Assembly (NCBI RefSeq): GCF_011290365.1
Contig: NZ_CP049786.1
Coordinates: 3,596,001-3,660,000 of the forward strand
Source: Leclercia sp. 29361
Lineage (GTDB): Bacteria; Pseudomonadota; Gammaproteobacteria; Enterobacterales; Enterobacteriaceae
Direction of reading: 5' to 3'
DNA length: 64,000 nt
In this document: positions 1 to 8,981 of the stretch, piece after piece
How positions within the stretch are numbered: position 1 is the first letter of the stretch
Layout: the number at the start of each line of letters is the position of its first letter
Position numbers and translations under genes: made by a program
Notes under the pieces: generated by a model
Database searches by the model: none
Told to the model about the DNA's origin: nothing
Seen by the model: only the letters and a program-made list of their open reading frames with translations

Positions 1-6
1 TTTTTA

Positions 7-498
7 TTACGCGCGTAATTTGACGTCGATAGCGTCCTGCGCGCGGGTATTACGATGGGACTCGTGCGAGTGCTGGCGACCAGAGACGTCCAGCACTTCC
101 TGGTTGTTAACCAGTTCACCAATGGTGATGTTATTCAGGAAGCCGGTCAGACGGTCGCTCAGATCGCGCCACAGCGCGTGAGTCAGACATTTATCGCCGC
201 CCTGACAGCCGCCTTTACCCTGGCAACGGGTCGCGTCGACGGATTCGTCAACTGCGCTAATCACTTCGCCAACGGCAATACTGCCCGCGTCTTTACCTAA
301 CAGATATCCGCCGCCAGGACCGCGGACGCTGGAAACCAGGCCATTTTTACGCAGTCGGGAGAAAAGCTGTTCCAGATAAGAGAGGGAGATTCCCTGACGT
401 TCAGAAATATCAGCCAACGGAACCGGGCCCGATTCGGAGTTGAGCGCAACGTCCAGCATCGCGGTCACGGCATAACGCCCTTTAGATGTCAGTCTCAT
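7..498 (-). CDS. iscR: Fe-S cluster-sensing transcription regulator IscR
   Basis: A complete 163-residue Rrf2-family regulator. It binds a [2Fe-2S] cluster and represses the isc Fe-S assembly operon when the cluster is present; the apo form regulates other promoters. The N-terminal winged helix-turn-helix covers about residues 1-75, and the cluster ligands C92, C98, C104 and H107 are all visible. The length matches the E. coli protein. iscS would lie beyond the left edge of the window. Two IscR-type sites lie upstream, so autorepression is expected. Confidence 0.97.
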   Translation of the reverse strand: MRLTSKGRYAVTAMLDVALNSESGPVPLADISERQGISLSYLEQLFSRLRKNGLVSSVRGPGGGYLLGKDAGSIAVGEVISAVDESVDATRCQGKGGCQGGDKCLTHALWRDLSDRLTGFLNNITIGELVNNQEVLDVSGRQHSHESHRNTRAQDAIDVKLRA

Positions 499-579
499 GT
501 CTTACTTAACCTCAAACTCGCCCCTGCCCGGGGTTTTTATTGTAAAGTGGGGGTATTGCATAGCAGGGCCAAGTCTGAC

Positions 580-629
580 ATTCCCGACTAAATTGGTCAA
601 CTATTTACTTGACTGTTTTAGTCAGGTAT
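580..629 (-). promoter_or_regulatory. Two adjacent type-1 IscR binding sites upstream of iscR
   Basis: Two 25-bp imperfect palindromes abut at 580-604 and 605-629. Read on the minus strand, both fit the type-1 IscR pattern with GAC and GTC half-site cores around an A/T centre (CCTGACTAAAACAGTCAAG in the distal copy). They lie 80-130 bp upstream of the iscR start, as expected for autorepression by cluster-bound IscR. Confidence 0.8.
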
Positions 630-658
630 TTAACCTTCTGTGCGCTCATCAGTTTTTG

Positions 659-724
659 CCCGGCGGCGCTTCGCTTGCACGGGCCTACGGTCCTGTAGGC
701 CGGGTAAGCGCAGCGCCACCCGGC
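659..724. repeat. REP pair (BIME) between iscR and trmJ
   Basis: Two REP-like units in inverted orientation, each with the GCC(G/C)GG...GCGC...CGGGCCTAC signature, separated by a few bases around position 690. BIMEs of this kind are common in enterobacterial intergenic DNA, where they affect mRNA stability and bind gyrase or IHF. Confidence 0.75.
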
Positions 725-733
725 ACCACCGCA

Positions 734-1462
734 TTACTCTTTATTCTTCTGCTCAATCGACGCCAGAATACCGCGCAGGATGTTCAGCTCCTGGCTTTCC
801 GGACGCGCACGAGTAAAGAGACGGCGGAGGCGGTTCATCACCTGTCCCGGATGCCCGGCGCGGATAAAGCCGGTGCTGAGAAGGGTCTGCTCCAGATGAC
901 CATAGAAACGCTCCAGGTCATCCACCAGCGGATACGGGGTCTCTTCTGGCGCAGCGTAGGACTCTTTCTCCTGGGTTGCCAGCCATGCCATCCGCACTTC
1001 ATAGGCAATAACCTGCACGGCCATCGCCAGGTTCAGCGAGCTGTATTCCGGGTTAGCGGCAATGGCGACGTGATAATGGCACTTCTGCAGCTCATCGTTG
1101 GTCAGCCCCACGCGCTCACGGCCAAACACCAGCGCCACTGGCGCATGCTGACCTTCGGAAACGCTTTTCAACCCACATTCACGCGGATCGAGCATCGGCC
1201 ACGGCAGAGTGCGCGAACGCGCGCTGGTGCCAACCACCAGGCTGCAACCCGCTAAGGCTTCATCCAGGGTATCAACGATCTGCGCATTGCCAATGACGTC
1301 GCTGGCGCCCGCGGCGAGCGCGATAGCCTGTGAGTCGGGTTTGACCAGCGGGTTAACCAGCCAGAGATTGGTTAAGCCCATGGTTTTCATCGCGCGGGCC
1401 ACCGAGCCCATATTGCCGGTATGTGAGGTTTCGACCAGTACGATTCGGATATTTTGCAGCAT
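734..1462 (-). CDS. trmJ: tRNA (cytidine/uridine-2'-O-)-methyltransferase TrmJ
   Basis: A 242-residue SPOUT-class methyltransferase that methylates the ribose at position 32 of several tRNAs using S-adenosylmethionine. The N terminus ([20 protein letters not shown]) and the knot-forming motifs [11 protein letters not shown] and [11 protein letters not shown] are intact. I place the start at the ATG at 1462, where the protein aligns with E. coli TrmJ; a longer open frame to 1528 has no counterpart. The Shine-Dalgarno sequence is weak. It is divergent from suhB. Confidence 0.95.
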   Translation of the reverse strand: MLQNIRIVLVETSHTGNMGSVARAMKTMGLTNLWLVNPLVKPDSQAIALAAGASDVIGNAQIVDTLDEALAGCSLVVGTSARSRTLPWPMLDPRECGLKSVSEGQHAPVALVFGRERVGLTNDELQKCHYHVAIAANPEYSSLNLAMAVQVIAYEVRMAWLATQEKESYAAPEETPYPLVDDLERFYGHLEQTLLSTGFIRAGHPGQVMNRLRRLFTRARPESQELNILRGILASIEQKNKE

Positions 1463-1544
1463 AATTTTTTTACGTTTGAATTCAGTGTCTGAAGAATATT
1501 CGCCCATGCTACCATAAACGGAAGACATAATCCGATCCCGCTGC

Positions 1545-1550
1545 TATACT
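1545..1550 (+). promoter_or_regulatory. Candidate extended -10 promoter of suhB
   Basis: TGC followed by TATACT forms an extended -10 element about 50 bp upstream of the suhB start. No good -35 hexamer is present at the expected spacing, which is tolerable for an extended -10 promoter. Confidence 0.4.
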
Positions 1551-1600
1551 CTGCGCCGTTTTCGTATCCCCCGTTCTTTAACATCCAGTGAGAGTAACCG

Positions 1601-2407
1601 ATGCAACATCCTATGTTGACCATCGCCGTGCGCGCAGCGCGCAAGGCGGGTAATGTAATTGCCAAACACTACGAAACTCCAGATTCCGTAGAAACCAGCC
1701 AGAAAGGCAGCAATGACTTTGTGACTAACGTCGATAAAGCCGCAGAAGCGATGATTATCGAAACCATTCGCAAATCTTACCCGCAACACACCATCATCAC
1801 CGAAGAAAGCGGTGAGCACGTGGGCGAAGATCAGGATGTTCAATGGGTTATTGATCCACTGGATGGCACCACCAACTTCGTTAAACGTCTGCCACACTTC
1901 TCTGTCTCTATCGCCGTACGCATCAAAGGCCGTACTGAAGTGGCAGTGGTTTACGATCCAATGCGTAACGAACTGTTCACCGCTACCCGTGGTCAGGGCG
2001 CACAGCTGAACGGTTACCGTCTGCGCGGCACTAACGCTCGCGATCTCGACGGCACCATCCTGGCGACCGGTTTCCCGTTCAAAGCTAAACAGCACGCACC
2101 TGCGTACATGAAAATCCTGGGCAAACTGTTCACCGAGTGCGCTGACTTCCGTCGCTCCGGTTCTGCTGCGCTGGATCTGGCCTACGTTGCCGCTGGCCGC
2201 GTGGACGGTTACTTTGAGATTGGCCTGAAGCCATGGGACTTCGCTGCTGGCGAACTGATTGCTCGCGAAGCAGGTGCTCTGGTGTGTGATTTCACCGGCG
2301 GCCACAACTACATGCTGTCTGGCAACATCGTTGCAGGTAACCCACGTGTGGTGAAATCCATGCTGGCGAACATGCGTGACGAACTGAGTGAAGCGCTGAA
2401 GCGTTAA
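1601..2407 (+). CDS. suhB: Inositol-1-monophosphatase / rRNA-maturation factor SuhB
   Basis: A 268-residue Mg2+-dependent inositol monophosphatase-family protein. In E. coli it is also a component of the NusA/NusB/NusE antitermination complex on rrn operons. The metal-binding motifs are all present: EE at 68-69, DPLDGTT at 85-91 and WDFAAGE at 212-218. The N terminus (MQHPML) carries one residue more than E. coli. It is transcribed away from trmJ and followed by a strong inverted repeat. Confidence 0.96.
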   Translation: MQHPMLTIAVRAARKAGNVIAKHYETPDSVETSQKGSNDFVTNVDKAAEAMIIETIRKSYPQHTIITEESGEHVGEDQDVQWVIDPLDGTTNFVKRLPHFSVSIAVRIKGRTEVAVVYDPMRNELFTATRGQGAQLNGYRLRGTNARDLDGTILATGFPFKAKQHAPAYMKILGKLFTECADFRRSGSAALDLAYVAAGRVDGYFEIGLKPWDFAAGELIAREAGALVCDFTGGHNYMLSGNIVAGNPRVVKSMLANMRDELSEALKR

Positions 2408-2414
2408 TTCTGTG

Positions 2415-2452
2415 AATATTGCCCGGTGGCGCTTCGCTTACCGGGCAATATT
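2415..2452. repeat. REP-type inverted repeat between suhB and the NicO gene
   Basis: A perfect 13-bp inverted repeat (AATATTGCCCGGT and its complement) flanks a 12-base centre with the REP core GGCGCTTCGCTT. It fills the gap between two convergent genes (stops at 2407 and 2454). It could act as a bidirectional 3'-end stabiliser; there is no U-tract. Confidence 0.75.
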
Positions 2453-2453
2453 G

Positions 2454-3419
2454 CTAAAACGGTCGCATCCCCCTGCCCACCGGCACTGCACTGATCCACA
2501 TCATCACCGCCGCCACCAGCAACACCACCCCACCGGCTAATGCCAGCGTTGTCCACCCGATCTGTCGCCACAGTACCGGCGCTTTATTACCGCTAAGCCT
2601 GACCGCCAGCTGACGAAAACCGTGCACCAGCAGCGCCAGTGAAGAGATAGTGAGCCCCGTTCCCGCCGCCATGGCCAGCGCCGAGGCCACGCCCCAGCTG
2701 AACACCCCGATCACCTTACTGAACAGCAGCACCATGATCGCCCCTGAACAGGGTCGCATCCCCATCGACAGAATAATCATCATCCGCGCCCGCCAGTCGT
2801 CAGCGCGCTGGATCTGGGTCGGGCTCGGCAGATGCTGATGGCCGCAGCCGCAGTTGGCGTCGTGAACGTGATGCGGGGTAAAGGCTTTAAAGGTCGGTTT
2901 ACGCAGCAACGCCCGCAGTTTTTTTAGCGCCCGCCAGCAGAGCATTAACCCCAGCACGCCCACCAGGGCATAGCTTCCCTTCTCGAGCCAGAAGCTGCTC
3001 ATGTGCAGATCCCGCGCCGGGAGCTGCAGCAGGGTCAATACCCCCACCACCAGGGCAATCGCCACCACTCCCTGTAATAGAGAGGAGGCCAGGGTTAAGC
3101 CGATGCTCGATTTCAGTTTTGAGGGATGGGTGGCAAGCCAGGTGGTGATCACGATTTTGCCGTGGCCTGGCCCCAGGGCATGCAGCACGCCATATAAAAA
3201 GCTGAATACCAGCAGCGACCCGCCCGCCGCCGTCGGATTTTCGGCCACCGCCTTCAGCAAGCCGCTCATCTGCTGATTGACGTCCCGCTGCCAGAGAATG
3301 CTCTGACGCATTACCTGCGGCCATGCCTGCCACAGCCAGATGGCCCCTGACACCGCCACCAGCAGAAACAGCGCCAGCGGCCAGAGATCCGCGACGCGGC
3401 GCGCACGAACTATTGACAT
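2454..3419 (-). CDS. NicO-family nickel/cobalt (divalent metal) transporter
   Basis: A 321-residue integral membrane protein of the NicO/RcnA-like family. The family signatures HALGPGHGK (residues 80-88) and GMRPCSGA (220-227) are present, with six or more hydrophobic segments. A cytosolic loop at 183-196 is rich in His and Cys (H183, H184, H186, C190, C192, H194, H196) and probably binds metal. Its start overlaps the end of the upstream DUF1007 gene by 10 bp, so the two are translationally coupled. It is too divergent from RcnA for me to assign that name. Efflux versus uptake, and which metal, cannot be decided from the sequence. Confidence 0.85.
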   Translation of the reverse strand: MSIVRARRVADLWPLALFLLVAVSGAIWLWQAWPQVMRQSILWQRDVNQQMSGLLKAVAENPTAAGGSLLVFSFLYGVLHALGPGHGKIVITTWLATHPSKLKSSIGLTLASSLLQGVVAIALVVGVLTLLQLPARDLHMSSFWLEKGSYALVGVLGLMLCWRALKKLRALLRKPTFKAFTPHHVHDANCGCGHQHLPSPTQIQRADDWRARMMIILSMGMRPCSGAIMVLLFSKVIGVFSWGVASALAMAAGTGLTISSLALLVHGFRQLAVRLSGNKAPVLWRQIGWTTLALAGGVVLLVAAVMMWISAVPVGRGMRPF

Positions 3420-4048
3420 TGTAAGGTCACCGTCTGGGCAAACTGTTTGCCGAGATCCATATCTTCCGGAGGCGCATCGTCTTTATCCAGCGAGCTGGCA
3501 AAACTCAGCGTCTCATCGCTGGGCTCCGGGGTATCGATGGTGAGGGCGCAGCTTTTTTGCAGCTCAGCGGGCAGCGACACATCGTCATCCTCGGCGTAGC
3601 TCATGTCCACGTAGTAGGAGGGATCGAAGGTGGAAAAGGTATATTTCTGCCCGGCCAGCGGCTGCGGCTCCGCCAGCGGCAGGATAAAGGTCAGCACCGC
3701 CTGATGATCAACGCGGGTCATACCGTACTGGGTGGGCCGGTTGAGGAATTTCACCTTCTCCCCGTTGTGCCAAAACTCGGTAAAATAGTGCTGACCGAGC
3801 ACGTTGGCCATCACCTCTGCCGCCAGCTTCTTCCAGATCTCATCCCCCGGCTTTGCGTTTCCGGCATCATAAAGCAGATCGGCGGAGGTCAGCTCATCCA
3901 TCACCCAGCGCATCTTCAGCCCGGTAAGCTGGTCGTCTTTCACCATGATCTGAGTTTTCAGGGTGATAAAGCTGTGAGGGTGCGCGGCGGCGGCAAAAGA
4001 CAAAACCGCCAAAAAAAGCGTCGTTGCGCTGCGTTTCACTGTTTGCAT
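3410..4048 (-). CDS. DUF1007-family periplasmic protein
   Basis: A 212-residue protein with a clear Sec signal peptide (basic start, hydrophobic 9-20, cleavage after the Ala run near residue 22). The mature chain begins with His-Pro-His, a feature of DUF1007 proteins. The acidic stretches DEDD-like near 150 and 175-200 could also bind cations. It is the first gene of a two-gene operon with the NicO transporter (10-bp overlap), so a periplasmic metal-binding or delivery role is likely. This is inferred from context and is not a known activity. Confidence 0.8.
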   Translation of the reverse strand: MQTVKRSATTLFLAVLSFAAAAHPHSFITLKTQIMVKDDQLTGLKMRWVMDELTSADLLYDAGNAKPGDEIWKKLAAEVMANVLGQHYFTEFWHNGEKVKFLNRPTQYGMTRVDHQAVLTFILPLAEPQPLAGQKYTFSTFDPSYYVDMSYAEDDDVSLPAELQKSCALTIDTPEPSDETLSFASSLDKDDAPPEDMDLGKQFAQTVTLQCQ

Positions 4049-4135
4049 CTCTTCCTCACGTCAAAAATTCTGTGATGTTCACCCGCATTCCTGAAGGAAA
4101 GCCCGGCAACCTGTGCTATGGCATAGATCCTTTAG

Positions 4136-4142
4136 CTATTCT
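4136..4142 (+). promoter_or_regulatory. Possible sigmaS-type -10 element of csiE
   Basis: CTATTCT followed by TAT resembles the sigmaS-preferred -10 (CTATACT), 30 bp upstream of csiE, a gene known in E. coli as stationary-phase and carbon-starvation induced. Weak evidence. Confidence 0.3.
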
Positions 4143-4171
4143 TATCAAACACACTCACTGGAACCCGACAG

Positions 4172-5449
4172 ATGATGACGACTCTCGAAATGCCATCTGC
4201 ACTTTCCAGTTCGCAGCGCCGCTGCCAGGTTCTGTTGATGCTCTATGTGCCAGGATTCCGTGCCAACCTGCAACGCATCGGTGAAATCAATGGTGTCGAT
4301 GATGCCCTCTGCCGGCAGGATATCGACGAGATGCGCATGGAGATCCAGCGCTATCACCAGCTCGACATTGCGACACAGCATGATGGCTGCTACCTGCTTG
4401 AAGGTAGCCACCTGAACCAACGTTTATGCCTGCTGCACTGGTTGCGCCGGGCGTTACGCCTCTGCCCCCACTTCGTCGCGCAGCAGTTTACCCCATCTCT
4501 GAAAATCGCGCTAAAGCAGCTCGGCATCGCCCGCACTTTATATGACGATACCAATCTGCGGGCGCTGATTAATTTTTGCTCCCGCCGCCTGCAGCGTCAG
4601 TTTGAATCCCGGGACACGCAGTTTTTGCAGCTCTATCTGCAGTACTGCCTGCTTCAGCACCATCTGGGCCAGAGCCCGGAATTTTCAGTGATCCAGCGCA
4701 ACTGGACCCAGTCACGTAACGAATATCTGATGGCGCAGGAGATTGTGCGCCACTGGCAGCGCCGCGTGGCGCTGGTGCCCCACGCCGATGAGCAACCTTT
4801 CCTGGCGCTGCTGTTTATGATGCTCCGCACGCCGGATCCCCTTCGCGATGCGCACCAGGAAGATGACCGGCTGCGCCGCACCATCACCCGCATGATCGCC
4901 CGCTTTCATGGGCAAACCGGCATGCAGTTCAGCGACGAGAAGGGGCTGACCGATCAGCTTTATGTGCATATTTCCCAGGCGCTGGACCGCTCGCTGTTTG
5001 GCATCGGTATCGACAACAGCCTCCCCGAGGAGATCCACCGCCTCTACCCGCGCCTGATGCGTACCACCCGGGAGGTGCTGTTCGAGCTCGAGTCGGAGTT
5101 TGGCCTGCGCTTCTCCGAGGAGGAGTCGAGCCTGGTGGCGGTGATCTTTGGCGCCTGGCTGATGCAGGAGAGCGATCTGCATGAAAAACAGGTGGTGTTA
5201 TTGACCGGGGAGGATAAAGCCTGCGAGGAGCTGATTGAGCAGCAGCTGCGGGAGTTAACCCTGCTGCCGCTGAACATTCGCTATGTGACGCTACAGGCCT
5301 TTCAGAAGGAGGGCGCCCCGCGCGAGGCCGCCCTGGTGGTCACGCCCTACACCACCGCCCTGCCGCTGTTCTCGCCGCCCCTCATCCACGCCGTCGAGGC
5401 GTTGAATGCGCAGCAGCAGGAACATATTCGCGCCATGCTGGAATCTTAG
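4172..5449 (+). CDS. csiE: Stationary-phase-inducible protein CsiE (PRD-containing)
   Basis: A 425-residue protein similar along its whole length to E. coli CsiE. It has helical PTS-regulation-domain-like segments in the second half (roughly residues 170-400) and a short helix-turn-helix-like N-terminal part, but no PTS EIIA or EIIB domain. Its function is not established. The C terminus (LTLLPLNIRY...LFSPPLIHAVEAL) is the best conserved part. Its stop codon overlaps that of the convergent hcaT (5446-5449). Confidence 0.92.
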   Translation: MMTTLEMPSALSSSQRRCQVLLMLYVPGFRANLQRIGEINGVDDALCRQDIDEMRMEIQRYHQLDIATQHDGCYLLEGSHLNQRLCLLHWLRRALRLCPHFVAQQFTPSLKIALKQLGIARTLYDDTNLRALINFCSRRLQRQFESRDTQFLQLYLQYCLLQHHLGQSPEFSVIQRNWTQSRNEYLMAQEIVRHWQRRVALVPHADEQPFLALLFMMLRTPDPLRDAHQEDDRLRRTITRMIARFHGQTGMQFSDEKGLTDQLYVHISQALDRSLFGIGIDNSLPEEIHRLYPRLMRTTREVLFELESEFGLRFSEEESSLVAVIFGAWLMQESDLHEKQVVLLTGEDKACEELIEQQLRELTLLPLNIRYVTLQAFQKEGAPREAALVVTPYTTALPLFSPPLIHAVEALNAQQQEHIRAMLES

Positions 5450-6582
5450 CGCGCTGCCACCCGCGGACGCAGCAGGATCGCGGGGAGCGCCACCAGCGCC
5501 ATCACCCAGAACACCCCATGACCGAGATGCTGGTACAGGAAGCCGGCGAAGACGGTCATGATCGCAATACTGCCTCCCATCGCCACCGCCGAGTAGACCG
5601 CCTGCAGGCGGATCACATCGCTGCCTTCGCGGGCCGAGATATAACGCATCGCCGCCAGATGGCACACCGTAAAGGTGCCGCAGTGCAGGATCTGCGCGAC
5701 AATCAGCCACGGCAGCTCGGTAGTCCAGCCCATGATCCCCCAGCGAACAACGCCGCAGACGGCAGAGAGCAGGAGCAGCTCCCGGGCACCAAAGCGGCGG
5801 AACAGCCGGTTGCTGAGGGCAAAAATGATCACTTCCGCCACCACGCCCAGCGACCAGAGGTAGCCGACGGCCGAGGCCGAATACCCGGCTCCCTGCCAGT
5901 AAATCGCGCTGAAGCCATAGTAAGCGGCATGCGCCCCCTGCAGCAGGCAGACGCAGGCGAGGAAGCGCCAGCTCTGGGCCACCAGCGAGCGCCATGCCGG
6001 CCAGCCGGCGCTCTCCTGCTGACGGCTTTCGCCCTGCGGCATTACCGATGGGCGCAGCAGCATCCCAAGCAGCATCGAGGCAATTCCGACGCTCAGCAGG
6101 GCCAGAATGGCCTGATAGTCATACAGGCTGACCAGCTTGCCCACCAGCGCCGAGCCAATCACAAAGGCGATAGAGCCCCACAGCCGCACCCGGCCATAGT
6201 CCATGGTGATCTGCTTCTGCCAGGTATTGGCCAGCGCATCGGTCAGCGGCACCAGCGGCGAGAAGAAGAGGTTAAAGCCCACCATCACTACCACCAGCCA
6301 GGCAAACTGCTGGCTCACCCAGAAGCCGGCCATAAACACCAGGGTGAGCAGCGCCAGTACGCGCACGGCTTTGATTAACAGGGAGGGATCGCTGACGCGC
6401 GGGGCAATAAGCAGGCTGCCGAGAAAACGCGCCACCAGGCCCGAGCCAAGCAGAACGCCAATCATCTCCGGCGTGAGGCCAATCCCTTTGAGCCAGACGC
6501 TCCAGAAAGGCAGAAAAATACCGTAGCTAAAAAAGTAGGTGAAGTAGCTGAGCGCCAGCCAGCGCGTGGAATGCAAAACCAT
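5446..6582 (-). CDS. hcaT: MFS transporter HcaT (3-phenylpropionate permease-like)
   Basis: A 378-residue major facilitator of the LacY/NHS-like subgroup with 12 predicted membrane segments, closely similar to E. coli HcaT from the first residues (MVLHSTRWLALSYFTYFF) to the end. I start it at the ATG at 6582, preceded by a strong GGGAGGG Shine-Dalgarno; the frame is open further upstream but without support. In E. coli it neighbours the hca phenylpropionate dioxygenase genes; here none of those is present, so its substrate is uncertain. Confidence 0.93.
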   Translation of the reverse strand: MVLHSTRWLALSYFTYFFSYGIFLPFWSVWLKGIGLTPEMIGVLLGSGLVARFLGSLLIAPRVSDPSLLIKAVRVLALLTLVFMAGFWVSQQFAWLVVVMVGFNLFFSPLVPLTDALANTWQKQITMDYGRVRLWGSIAFVIGSALVGKLVSLYDYQAILALLSVGIASMLLGMLLRPSVMPQGESRQQESAGWPAWRSLVAQSWRFLACVCLLQGAHAAYYGFSAIYWQGAGYSASAVGYLWSLGVVAEVIIFALSNRLFRRFGARELLLLSAVCGVVRWGIMGWTTELPWLIVAQILHCGTFTVCHLAAMRYISAREGSDVIRLQAVYSAVAMGGSIAIMTVFAGFLYQHLGHGVFWVMALVALPAILLRPRVAAR

Positions 6583-6663
6583 GAATCCCTCCCGTTTTGG
6601 AGGCGATAGTCTGACGGTAAAAACAGGCTGGCGCAAGCGGGTATTAACAGCTGATTAACAGGC

Positions 6664-7497
6664 TCAGGCGGCGCTTTCGACGGCAATCTCCATCGCAAAA
6701 CGGGTGCTGTCGCCCGGGCCTAAGACCACCAGCCCAGGCTGCCCGGCCATATGGTGAGCGTTGACCGGATGGCTCTGCGGTTCGAGGCACAGGAATGATT
6801 TACCCGACATTCTGAACAGCATCAGCCACGGAGTTTGCGCGGTAATTGTGATATTCATCACATCACGCAGGATCGTTGCCACGCCGTTCCAGCCGGAGTA
6901 GCCGACATTCAGCCAGCCATCGCTCCCCTGCCGGGCGGTACTGAAATCGATCTCCGGCGGGATATCTCCCTGCCACGCCAGCGGTAAATGGTGCTCCCCT
7001 TCCGGCCAGTAGCCGCTGGCGGAAAACTGCAGGCGGCTGCGTTCGTCAACGTAAAACCACGGATGAAAGCCCAGACCGTACAGCATCGGCTGCGGGCCGA
7101 GATGGGTGAGCATCAGCTCCGCCCGCAGAACGTGCTCACGCAACTGATAGCGCAGCACCGCCTGATAATCGAAGCCGCAGTCATGCTGGCGGCGCAGCGT
7201 CAGAACACACTCCGTATCGGTGAGCGAGGCCACCTGCCAGGGAGACAGCCAGCCATCGCCGTGCAAAAAGAAGCGCTCGTCCACCGGGCTTTGCGGCAGG
7301 GTAATATCCCGCCCCTGAAAGGCAAAGCGATTACCCGCCACCCGGTTGGCCAGCGGCACCATCGGAAACAGCGCGCTGTCGCCCTCATCCCACAGCACGG
7401 GCTGCCCGTGGGTGAGGGAGAAGAGTTCCTGCAACCCGCCGCCCTGCGGGTTAACACGCATCCGCAGATGCGCGTTTTCTATCAACAGCAGGTCCAT
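6664..7497 (-). CDS. Aldose 1-epimerase family protein (YphB-like)
   Basis: A 277-residue galactose-mutarotase-fold protein. Expected catalytic-type residues are present: H79 in the HGDGW motif, H145 in GFHPWF and E239 in CLEPQSHP. It would interconvert alpha and beta anomers of a sugar or sugar phosphate. The ATG at 7497 overlaps the stop of the upstream sugar porter (TGATG), so translation is coupled; a TTG one codon earlier is less likely. It corresponds in position to E. coli yphB but is clearly diverged from it. Confidence 0.88.
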   Translation of the reverse strand: MDLLLIENAHLRMRVNPQGGGLQELFSLTHGQPVLWDEGDSALFPMVPLANRVAGNRFAFQGRDITLPQSPVDERFFLHGDGWLSPWQVASLTDTECVLTLRRQHDCGFDYQAVLRYQLREHVLRAELMLTHLGPQPMLYGLGFHPWFYVDERSRLQFSASGYWPEGEHHLPLAWQGDIPPEIDFSTARQGSDGWLNVGYSGWNGVATILRDVMNITITAQTPWLMLFRMSGKSFLCLEPQSHPVNAHHMAGQPGLVVLGPGDSTRFAMEIAVESAA

Positions 7498-8939
7498 CAA
7501 TGTACGCGCCCGGCATCCGCCGTTGCGGCCACTTTGCTGTGCTGTTTCTCCAGCTGCTCCTCCAGCGCCTCCAGGGTCACGCCTTTGGTTTCCGGGACTT
7601 TACGCAGAATGTAGAGATACCCGGCGGCGCAGATCGCTCCGTAGAGCAGGAAGCTGCCCGCCGCACCCAGCCCGGCATTGAGCAGCGGGAAGGTGTAGGT
7701 CAGCAGGAAGCAGGCGATCCACAGCGCCAGGGTCCCCATCGACATTGCCAGGCCGCGGACGCGGTTGGGGAAGATCTCCGACAACAGCACCCAGGTCACC
7801 GGGGCCAGCGTCAGGGCGTAGATGGCAATCGCCGCCAGCACCAGCAGCAGAACCGGCCAGCCCATGATGTTCATCGCATAGGCGCTGGCAATCAGCACAT
7901 AAATAATGGTTAAGCCCGAGGCGCCCAACAGCATCAGCTTGCGACGGCCAATTTTATCCACCAGCGGCAGCGCGGCGAGGGTAAAGACCAGGTTGATGAT
8001 GCCGGTCGCCACAATCGACTTCAGGGTGTCGTTGATATCAAACCCGGCCGAGGCGAAGATCTCCTGGGCATAGTTGAAGATGACGTTGATCCCGCACCAC
8101 TGCTGGAACATCGCCAGCACCATGCCAATAATGACGATCGGTTTGACCTGGGGCTGCAGCAGCGTGGAGAACGCCACTTTCTGGGTATCTTTTTCCAGGG
8201 TGTGGGCGATCTCTTTTAAGGTCTGGCTGGCGTACTCCGGGGTGCCAATACGCTCCAGCATGGCGCGGGCGCGTTCCGGCTTGCCGGCCTTCATCAGCCA
8301 GCGCGGGGATTCCGGGACAAAGAACATCAGGACCAGGAACGCCAGGGCCGGCACCAGCTCGGCACCGAACATCCAGCGCCAGCCGGTTTGCCCGTTCCAG
8401 CTCTGGACGATAGCCTCCTGGGTGGCGCCAGGTGCCACCGGCTCGGCAATCATCAGGTTAATCAGCTGCGCCGCCAGCACCCCCACCACGATGGTGAGCT
8501 GGTTAATGGCCACGAAGCGACCGCGCTTATCCGCCGGGCTGACCTCGGCGATGTAGAGCGGGCTAAGGGCGGAGGCGAGGCCAATCCCCACCCCGCCGAC
8601 GATGCGATAGACCACGAACATGTCAAAGCTGCTCGCCACCGCCGTGCCCCACGCCGAGGCGCTGAACAGCACCGCCGAGATGATCAGCGGCCACTTACGG
8701 CCAAATTTATCGGCGCACCATCCAGAGATTAAAGCCCCGAAAATACAGCCCACCAGGGCGGAACTCATCGCCCAGCCGGACTGCGCCGGGTCGGTAATCG
8801 AGAACCAGGCTTCATAGAAGGGTTTTGCCCCGCCAATTACCACCCAGTCGTAGCCAAACAGCAATCCACCGCAGGCGGCGACCAGACAGATTGTCCAGAC
8901 GTAGCCCATTTTCAGTTGTGTCTGCGCACTGTTATTCAT
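7497..8939 (-). CDS. MFS sugar porter (sugar-proton symporter family)
   Basis: A 480-residue 12-segment transporter of the sugar porter family (relatives: XylE, GalP, AraE). Signatures seen: GGLLFGYDWVVIGG at the N terminus, DKFGRK in the loop between segments 2 and 3, PESPRWLM after segment 6, DKIGRRKLML between 8 and 9, and PETKG at the C-terminal edge. The substrate is probably a monosaccharide. It lies second in a yphG-porter-epimerase operon and has a good AGAGGA ribosome-binding site. In E. coli the equivalent position in the yph cluster holds ABC-transporter genes. Confidence 0.93.
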   Translation of the reverse strand: MNNSAQTQLKMGYVWTICLVAACGGLLFGYDWVVIGGAKPFYEAWFSITDPAQSGWAMSSALVGCIFGALISGWCADKFGRKWPLIISAVLFSASAWGTAVASSFDMFVVYRIVGGVGIGLASALSPLYIAEVSPADKRGRFVAINQLTIVVGVLAAQLINLMIAEPVAPGATQEAIVQSWNGQTGWRWMFGAELVPALAFLVLMFFVPESPRWLMKAGKPERARAMLERIGTPEYASQTLKEIAHTLEKDTQKVAFSTLLQPQVKPIVIIGMVLAMFQQWCGINVIFNYAQEIFASAGFDINDTLKSIVATGIINLVFTLAALPLVDKIGRRKLMLLGASGLTIIYVLIASAYAMNIMGWPVLLLVLAAIAIYALTLAPVTWVLLSEIFPNRVRGLAMSMGTLALWIACFLLTYTFPLLNAGLGAAGSFLLYGAICAAGYLYILRKVPETKGVTLEALEEQLEKQHSKVAATADAGRVH

Positions 8940-8981
8940 GTTGATTCCTCTTTAAGGGAAACGCAGGGTACAGAGGGTTAA

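Noticed and set aside
2454-3419. Naming the NicO gene rcnA
   Set aside because: Same superfamily motifs, but the rest of the protein and its DUF1007 partner do not match the RcnA/RcnB arrangement.
5518-6378. A 286-codon plus-strand frame inside hcaT
   Set aside because: Antisense to transmembrane coding sequence; rich in His/Arg/Gln, not protein-like.
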